Below, in pieces: positions 23,561-30,802 of a DNA stretch of 30,802 nucleotides. Location of the stretch: NCBI GenBank assembly GCA_001642005.1, contig LWCA01000352.1, positions 1 through 30,802 on the forward strand, in the 5' to 3' direction. The notes under the pieces are model-generated. The model did not search any database. It had not been told where the DNA came from and saw nothing but the letters and a program-made list of their open reading frames with translations. Every line of letters starts with the position of its first letter. Position 1 is the first letter of the stretch. The position numbers and the translations under genes are program-made. The stretch is from Intoshia linei (lineage: Eukaryota; Orthonectida; Rhopaluridae).

Positions 23561-25440
23561 TTAACGATATGTCAATAAATTAGTCTTCATCTTTATTTCT
23601 TTACTCTGGACGATATTTAAATGAGAACATTGATACAGTTCTTAGATTCAGTTGTTTTCAGTGTATAGCAACACTGTTTTGTGTGTTTTTAGCACTGAGA
23701 TTCGTTTTGTTTATCAGTTGTAATTTCAGTCTAATTTTATGTCAATTATAGAATACACGCATTTGTATCCAATTTACTTGATTTTTGTTTTTTAGGTAGT
23801 ATTCATTATTTTACTCTGACTTGTTTATCTTTTTCTACGACATAACGCTTGGTTCTATTTTTAGTGTAACCTATTTGCATAATTAAAAAAATTGATTAGT
23901 GCCCAGAATGTGTATCTGCGCAGCTAGACTAAATTCCATCGTATAAATTTATAATTAAAAAAATGTATATTATGCATTGAATAACGGGCCGTAATTAATG
24001 TGTGATTAAATTAAATGTCTGATGTAAATTTTAAATAATATGTGTTAATGGAGCATAATCCGTCCCGGCTTGGGAGCCATTTTTTACCATCATCAAAACC
24101 TGGTTTTTGATGAAATACTTATTCTTAACAGTGTATAGCACATTTTAGTTAATTCCATTTTATAATGTAGATTACATTGTGAACCAATGTTCGCAAATGT
24201 GTAGAGCGAGTTGTAATGATTTTTAGGTAGTACAGCATAAGGAATCTTTAAAAAATAACAAATTTTTTGGTAGAAATTTATTTCGAAAGGTGGCTGATAT
24301 ATGTTACGATCGCGGATGTAAATTAACCCTGACGCCACCTTTAAGATATTTTTAAACAGTAAGAAAAAATAATCAATAATATAAGATGAAAAAGATATTC
24401 ATTTAATTGGGATGAAACAATCAACATTAGTGATAATAATAAAAATTTTAAATTATACTTACGAGTAAATAAATTATTTAATTAATATTAATTAACAATA
24501 ATAATGTAAAGTAATTAATTTATGTTATAAATTTATTTTTATATACACAATGTGTATCACGTGTATATTTTAAATCTAATATTTACTAAGAAGATATGTA
24601 TTGTACAATGTTCAGAATGTGTACAAAAATATAAATTTTGAAAAATGTATTGGTATTGGTAAATAATACATGTATAATATATAATTTACATTATAGAATA
24701 TATTTTGAATCTGTGGTTTTCAAATTGGATGAAAATTCGTCTAATAAATTGTCAAATTTATCTTTTTCCTAAAATTTGAATAAATATACCAAAATACAAT
24801 GTTTCAGATAATGATATATTATGATTTAATATTGATTTCCAAACTTTTCAAGTTGATGACTGCTTTGAATCACAAAAAATTATACATACTAAAAATCAAC
24901 CTTTTAGACTAGTCGTTATAAATGAGGATTCGTCTACCCTTGGTGTGGGTAGTGCTTGCTCTCGAAAAATTTAAATATTCTTAAATTTAAAATTATATTT
25001 GAAAATTTTCAAAAATATAAGCTTGTTACATGAATGCAAAAATAAAATCTTCAAAGAATAATCATTTTTAATTGTCGCTAATAAATTTAAGCGTGTAACA
25101 ACAAAATAATTTCAGTTATTACAATAAAAAAACAACATTAAATTATAGTGTAATTCAATTCAGTTTTATAATTTAATTTTTTAATTTGGTATTAGGTTTT
25201 TTTTCTTTAAGATAACCGCGATGTTCTATGAAAATTAATAGGACTATTTTAAGTGAGAAAACGAAAAGGCAAAATGCTCTATTTGGGGTACAATGATGAA
25301 TTATAAAAATTCTTCAATACCTGGTTTACATCGTTACTTAACACGCGTACATTTTATGATCAAATCATTGGGTGAACCTGTAAATAAAACATACAAAAAA
25401 TTCCAATATAACAGTGTATTTAAAAAAATAATGATAGCCA
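23561..25440. other. 5' flank of the phosphotransferase gene and gene-poor sequence
   Basis: The minus-strand gene's promoter should lie just above 23560, but no TATA or initiator motif stands out. The stretch is AT-rich throughout, with a short GC-richer patch at 24058-24080 ('atccgtcccggcttgggag'). No exon of a known family is seen. Confidence 0.45.
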
Positions 25441-25454
25441 CGAAAGGGTTAAAG

Positions 25455-25790
25455 TCATAATTGATTGCTTACGATGGACTAACCATAAACCAAGTTACCC
25501 GATCAAATTTTATTTAAAAAAAGTTAAGACCAATAGGCTTGCCTATATCTCAAAATTGTGTCATTAATTTTGTAAATAGTTATTTTGAAAAAATTAGAAG
25601 ACAAATAATTGAAAAGATTTATGAGATAAAATGTAATAATAGAAAATATCATTTGATAAGTGGACCAGTTTTATAAATAAAAAATATTTGAATGTACATC
25701 TTTACAGTCTCAAAAATAACTTTAATCTTGGACTTATTCCCATATATGGAAGTTGTGATGATACAAAATGTTAAATAAATCCATTTAAAT
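25455..25790 (+). pseudogene. Decayed hAT transposase fragment
   Basis: Read across a stop and a frame change, the plus strand gives LIAYDGLTINQVTRSNFI and, further on, LPISQNCVINFV. It then gives FDKWTSFINKKYLNVHLYS followed by NLGLIPIYGSC. The DEWTS-NKRYLNV-NLGL-GS pattern is typical of hAT transposases (around the conserved acidic residue and first catalytic region). The acidic residue is kept as FDKWTS. Stops and the missing C-terminal dimerisation part mean it is dead. It might be a relic of the source that moved the small hAT elements in this window. Confidence 0.6.
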
Positions 25791-25794
25791 CAAT

Positions 25795-26445
25795 AATTCA
25801 ATAAGTTCAATAAATCCTACTTTGGGTGTTTTATTTAACATTTTAAAGTTAACAACCAATTAATACCAGATTGTAATCCTTCATTATTTAAAAAATATTA
25901 AAAATTTTGGAACTGTTAGTACTTTTAGTTTTTCTATAATTAAAAATTTTTATTGTATTACTAACAGTATGATTTAATTTTTTCTCGAGAAATTGGAAGC
26001 ACTAGGTGTGGGTTGAAAAGTTTAAAGAGTACTTAGGGTTTACTATATCTATCCAAAATTTTTTAAATAACCAATGTAATTATACTTAAAGCAGATACTC
26101 AATATATTCCATCACATTAAAAAAAAAATACTTATTTATTTACAATTTTATTTTTTCCGGAATTTAGGCTATTTATGACAATTTTTAGAATTGTACTGTT
26201 TTTACTTTATTTCTAAGATTATATACTTATTCTGTCTAATATATTAAAAAAATGGGATAACTCAATTGCTTTTAAAATTATTTACACAGATGTTAAAAAA
26301 CAAAATGTTAATATGGAATAATTCAATTTAAAGTAAAAAGTAATGTGATATGACGGTTCCACCTGAAACAAATTTGGAAAACCACTCCTTTTAAAGATTG
26401 ATAATAATGAATAGTAGCATTTTTAAGTAAGATTTTAGTAATTAA
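25795..26445. other. Gap without gene
   Basis: AT-rich sequence between the transposase relic and the 3' end of the coiled-coil gene. No terminal repeat matching the relic was identified. Confidence 0.45.
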
Positions 26446-26481
26446 TTTATTTTTTTGGTAGAACTAAATTTCTCGGCAGAG

Positions 26482-26521
26482 CTAGGTGCTGTTTGTACCA
26501 AGTACATGACAGTCAACCTAG
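26482..26521 (+). repeat. 40-nt stem-loop repeat, copy 2
   Basis: The block runs from CTAGGTGCTGTTTGTACC to CAACCTAG. Outer stem CTAGGT/ACCTAG is perfect, with inner TGT/ACA and GTAC/GTAC. It sits about 50 nt past the stop of the minus-strand coiled-coil gene and before a minus-strand AATAAA at 26451-26446. It would thus lie in that gene's 3' UTR, in reverse orientation. Confidence 0.6.
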
Positions 26522-26572
26522 TATTATATAATTTATGATTGTTAATAATAATATTGTATAATAGAAAATATA

Positions 26573-29500
26573 TCAAAAATTAAAATATACACAATGAAAC
26601 TTTTTAAACACATTTTTCAATGAATGTTTCTTTTTCACGGAATCTTCATTATAATGTACATTAAAATTGCTATTATTTTGGAAAAATGTAAAAAACTCGT
26701 TGAGCGAATAAAACAGTGTTGACCAATAATCATACAAGTTGTACTAAAAAATTCATTAAAAGTATTTATTATGTATTTATTGAATATTACGTTCAACTAC
26801 AATATATTCCAAGTAATAAAAACGTTATACCGATTTTAGTGAATTTTTAATGGTTTTTTTCAGTAGTATAAGAATAATAAAAAATTACTTGATTGAATAC
26901 TTTTGGGTTGGTAGATACTTTATTATATTTATTTTTTAATTTATTATTCATCATGCTTTTAATCTCAACCAAATCATCATTTCTTTCCTAGGAAAATTGT
27001 AAAATACCTTTAAATAATAATTACCCTTAACATAGAATCCAAAGTTTCAATTAATTGTTTGTTTATTTTTACTTTGGTCTAAATGTTTATAGTGTTAATA
27101 TTGTAATATTAAAATTAATAAATTATAAATTTTTTACTATCGAGTATTTACCTTATTTGAACCAAGTGATTTTAGTGTAGATTTTAGTTGGGATGTAGAC
27201 GTGGATTTTTTTTTTGACTGAAAATTTGAAGAAACACAAGAAGAATTTGAGTCATTTGATTCAATTACACCGAGCAACTGATTAATACAATTTTTAGTTT
27301 GATTTATCTAAACAGATAATTATTAAAATTTTAATTAAGAAAAACATTTTTAATTTTTTCTACATCATCTTCCTGAAACATTTCCTTTAAATCTGAAATT
27401 TCTTTTTGTAGTTTAATAAAATGAATTTTTTCTGTGGGTGTTAAAGATTTGTAAATTTTTTTCATATCATCATAACGTTTCATACTATCCTGACACGATA
27501 AATCTGCAATTTCGGAATCTGGCTTTTTAAAGCTTGTCATAACTGCAATTGATTTTTTATGTATACTTTTTTCCATTTTACACTGTATTTTAACATTTTT
27601 TTTACTTTTTGTAACTTCATTGTGTATATTTTCATTAGTAAATGTTTTATTCATATTCATTATATTCTCACGTAATTTGTAAATTTCCATATTTTTATTT
27701 GTCAATTCTTGGTTTAGTTTTTCAATTTGTGCAATCTTTTTCATTTCAGTCTAAATAAAATTTAGAAATATTCATTAATCATAATAAGCAATATTAAAAT
27801 ATTAATACGAATAATGGTATAATAATAACTTAATTAATATATAAATACCCGCCAAGTATTGTACTGCATATACTTATGAGGTAAAGAAAATTAATTTTAA
27901 AATTACATCTTGATATTTTGGTGTTTGAACTGATATAGATTTCATGATTGGATCTGTAGTATGCAATTTTTGTATATAATTTTGCCATTCATTAATTTGA
28001 TAGTACAGTTGATTAAATAAATTTGGTAATTCGTTAAACGTAGAATCGTACCAATTCGGTAATTTCTCTAAATGCACACTATATTTTATTTTATCATATT
28101 TTAGTAATAAATATTTTACATTTACTCACTTTAGTTTAATTGATATTTAAATTATATAACAAATCTACCTCCATCAAGACTATTTTCAAGTTTCTGACAA
28201 ATTTGACTTTCATGTTCAATTACTGATTTATATAAATTGTGTTTACATTTTTCAATATTAAAATTTAATTTTAACTTATTCGAGTCCTATAAATTTTAAT
28301 AAAAAATTTTAAATTAAATCAATTAAAAAATACATTAATGTTGATATTTTTTTTGTTTTCTCCATTTTTTATTTTCATATTTAAAACTTGCATTTTTGAA
28401 ATTGCTTCATCATTTTTACGTTGCATTTCATTTAACTAAAAATTTTAAAATTAAAAATTTAATTAGATCAAAGTATATCAAGGATAATGTCATGTTAGGG
28501 TAGGGGTTCACAACGTGCGGCCGTGGGCAATACATCTGATTATTTCACATTACATGATTTTACTTAAAATTAAAAAGTTAAAATAAGATTTTATTCAAGG
28601 TCTATTTCAAATTTTTTAATCAAAAAGTTACATTCTAGACTTTGCTTCAATTTCTCAAATGTTAGCGATTGGAACAAAATATCAAGGCAGTCACTAATAT
28701 TTTTTTATGTCACTATTATTAATTACATATTTTTTATGTTTTCCACTCCAATGTATAAACAAATCAGTTTTAATGGAACTTTTTTCTGTTGTTCAATTAT
28801 TATTATTAATTATTTACCGAAAAATTAATGATTAATGTTTTTTCAAAAAAATATTAGTAAAAGAAAATTTTTCAAATTTTTTTAAAATCAGGTTTTTTCT
28901 TATGGAATCAGTCAGAAGAATTATTGATCTAAAAATTTATTAAAATGGGATTTTTCATAAAAATATTGGTAAAAGCGATTTTTTTCCTTAAGGGTTGGTA
29001 AAATTTGGTTTAAATAAAAAAATTCATTTTATTGGTTATAAAATCATTGTATCTTAGACAGAGTCGAGATACTAGCGGTTTTTGTTGCCCAGAGATGACA
29101 AATGACAAATTTTTAACTTTGTAAAAACACTTCTGGTCTGCGGGTCACTGGTTGCCAATCCCTGGTATAAAATATTACATAATTAGTTTTATATTCAATC
29201 ATTTTGATAATTTCTTCTTTATCAGACTTGTTCAACTTATGACCAAGTCTTATTTCTTTGTGTAATTGTGCTTCTCGTTGTGTCATTGTTTGTATAATAA
29301 AAGTTAATTTTTCAATTTGTTCTTTGAGATTTTTAATTTCATTTGAATATTCTGTAAAATAATCTAGTAAATCAAGCATAGAAAATAACAACCATTTTTG
29401 TTGTTAAAATTTTCCAGGTACTCATATTTTCTATACTTTCCGATGTAAGCATTATCATTATAAGAATCATTTTCCTTAAAATGGATATAATGTAAACATA

Positions 29501-29974
29501 CATTTTAATTACTTTTTAACATTTTAACATTTTAAGGTTTGTACGCCCGTATTTGTAATTAAAAAATATTTACTAAAAAATTAATACCCGGACAAACTTA
29601 ACGATATATGTTAGTAAAATGTTCTAAAACATACATCAGAAGAGGTATTTGGAAACATTTTATCGATTCTTTTCAATGCTAGCTGTTGTTCCTGATTGTA
29701 AATTTTACTGTAGGCTTTTGAAAGCTCAATATTTTTTTCTTTTAGCTAAATTTAATAAATAGATTAACATAAATTAAAGTACAAAGTTTATACTAAAAAA
29801 ATTCAAAATTTCAAAATTAAAAAATAGTAATAAAAAAGATATTTATTTAAAATAAAAAGCTACTACGTATTAATTATATTTAATTATTCAATTTTATTAA
29901 ATACTAGCAATAACCTTAACATTTAAGGATTTAAATGCATCTACTTTTATCAAATTTGGATTCACTTTTAAAAA
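26573..29974 (-). CDS. Unrecognised coiled-coil protein, at least 12 exons, 5' end not found
   Basis: Exons from the 5' side: 29974-29915, 29745-29635, 29474-29393, 29351-29179, 28435-28334, 28286-28169, 28067-27907, 27750-27346, 27307-27152, 27078-27025, 26987-26889, 26743-26573 (stop TGA). All phases agree, giving 563 residues. The protein is rich in Lys, Asn, Glu and Ile. Heptad-like helices are clearest in NEIKNLKEQIEKLTFIIQ and in QIEKLNQELTNKNMEIYKLR. A Trp/Tyr-rich piece (NWYDSTFNELPNLF) and a Ser/Lys-rich low-complexity piece (KKKSTSTSQLKS) lie between. A second coiled segment is LTPTEKIHFIKLQKEISDLK. I know no family with this order; a centrosomal or cytoskeletal role is only a guess. 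The start codon lies above 29974, possibly beyond the Tc1 element. Confidence 0.7.
28501..29164. mobile_element. Non-autonomous hAT element (664 bp) in a coiled-coil gene intron
   Basis: It starts TAGGGGTTCACAACGTGCGG and ends with GGTTGCCAATCCCTG, whose reverse CAGGGATTGGCAACC pairs imperfectly with the start. The inner part matches element A at 14.2-15.4 kb. It makes up most of the 743-nt intron 28436-29178, while neighbouring introns are 36-150 nt. No clear target duplication remains, so it is old. Confidence 0.6.
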
Positions 29975-30049
29975 CTTGCAGATAATTGTAACATTAAAAT
30001 ATTGCCTGTTTTAAAATTTTTTTGAAATTGCGCAATTTATTAATATTAC
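29975..30049. other. Upstream of the first identified coiled-coil exon
   Basis: The sequence is read as intron because the acceptor CTGCAAG ends at 29975. No start codon in a compatible frame was found between here and 30350. Confidence 0.35.
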
Positions 30050-30802
30050 ACACCCCCCGACAAAACGTTAGAGCATTCTATAAAAATGCTATTAAAACCA
30101 TTTTCTGGATAAAAATTAAAATAAAATTTAATAAATTTAGAAAATGTCACTTATCTATGACATATCAAAGTGTATAAATATAATTTATTGCAATTATTCA
30201 TCGCTAATTACCCCAAAATATTTATTTTCATTATCGATTACGCGACAAAAGTGCTCTAAGAGATTATATTTTAGGTATTAATTAGCACTAAAGCTAAATT
30301 TTTTAATTTCAAATAATATCTAATTAATAAATACATATATAATACAAAATTTTTAATAAAGATGTTTAAAGGAAAATATTTAAATGAACGGGAAAAGGGA
30401 ATTATTGATTATATGATAAAGGAAAGACAGCCAGTCGAAAATTGCAATAACATTAGCAAGAAGTAGGAAGTGCATACAAACGTATCTCAATAATCGTTAG
30501 TCAAAAAAATTAAATAATAAAATTGGACGCCCAAAGACATTAAGTCCATCTGATAGACGACTTTTATTACGAGAAGCGTCTAATTCTCGTCGTAGTGCTA
30601 GTTCAATAAAATCAAATTGTTCTTTTAATGACGTTTCCACTCGGACGATACAACGGGAATTATGTTCCTCACCGAACATTCAACGAAGAGTCATGATAAA
30701 ATGCCCAAACCTTACAAAACTCCACATAGAATAAAAAAATACTTTTTTCTCGTACCAATATGTCCATTAATTGGAATCATATATGTTTTTCCGATGAAAA
30801 CG
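30050..30802 (+). mobile_element. Tc1/mariner-family element, left part, decayed transposase, cut by window end
   Basis: The coding part begins near 30362 (MFKGKYLNERERGIIDYM) with the helix-turn-helix start, and is soon broken by stops. From about 30520 it reads GRPKTLSPSDRRLLLREAS and STRTIQRELCSSPNIQRR, then TKLHIE. It ends in SRTNMSINWNHICFSDEN, where the Asp is the second catalytic acid of Tc1 transposases (the FSDE motif). Upstream, CGACAAAACGTTAGAGCA at 30059-30076 and CGACAAAAGTGCTCTAAGAG at 30242-30261 are related and may be outer and inner direct repeats of the terminal inverted repeat. Stops and frame changes mark it as inactive. Confidence 0.75.

Noticed and set aside
24093-24338. 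Minus-strand 81-codon open frame
   Set aside because: No family resemblance, no flanking exons and a gene-poor setting; likely chance.
29113-29178. Extension of a coiled-coil exon into DWQPVTRRPEVF
   Set aside because: That part is read from the end of a hAT element; a GTAATA donor at 29178 precedes it and restores phase with the next exon.

Overview
The window is animal nuclear DNA: strongly AT-rich, with genes cut into many small exons. The GT..AG introns are often only 34-42 nt, while a few are 0.5-2.2 kb and filled with transposon debris. There are no bacterial or organellar features. The organism is an AT-rich, intron-rich invertebrate that I cannot name. All gene models below were built by hand from splice sites, reading phase and family similarity.

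Layout. (1) 1-8266, plus strand: the C-terminal half of a long-tailed class I myosin (Myo1e/Myo1f type: end of motor, IQ, TH1, short linker, SH3). Its 5' part lies outside the window. (2) 8322-13430, minus strand: a SNX13-like gene (membrane anchor, PXA, RGS, Nexin_C) that meets the myosin tail to tail. The PX domain normally found between RGS and Nexin_C is missing. (3) 13.4-19.4 kb: gene-poor, with hAT-type elements (one nested inside another, with an 8-bp target duplication), a tRNA-derived SINE-like element and a 242-bp tandem repeat. (4) 19374-19614, minus strand: a possible 59-residue gene. (5) 20025-22277, plus strand: sepiapterin reductase, three exons. (6) 22328-23560, minus strand: an intronless choline/ethanolamine phosphotransferase, again tail to tail with its neighbour. 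(7) 23.6-26.5 kb: gene-poor, with a decayed hAT transposase. (8) 26573-29974, minus strand: at least 12 exons of an unrecognised coiled-coil protein, with a hAT element in one intron. (9) 30050-30802: the start of a decayed Tc1-like element.

The genes have unrelated jobs: actin-based membrane motor, lipid/membrane contact regulator, pteridine synthesis, phospholipid synthesis and a structural protein. There is no operon-like logic. The most notable points are the PX-less sorting nexin, a phase-neutral possible cassette exon in the myosin neck, the very short introns, a 40-nt stem-loop repeat seen three times, and two convergent gene pairs whose poly(A) signals interleave.
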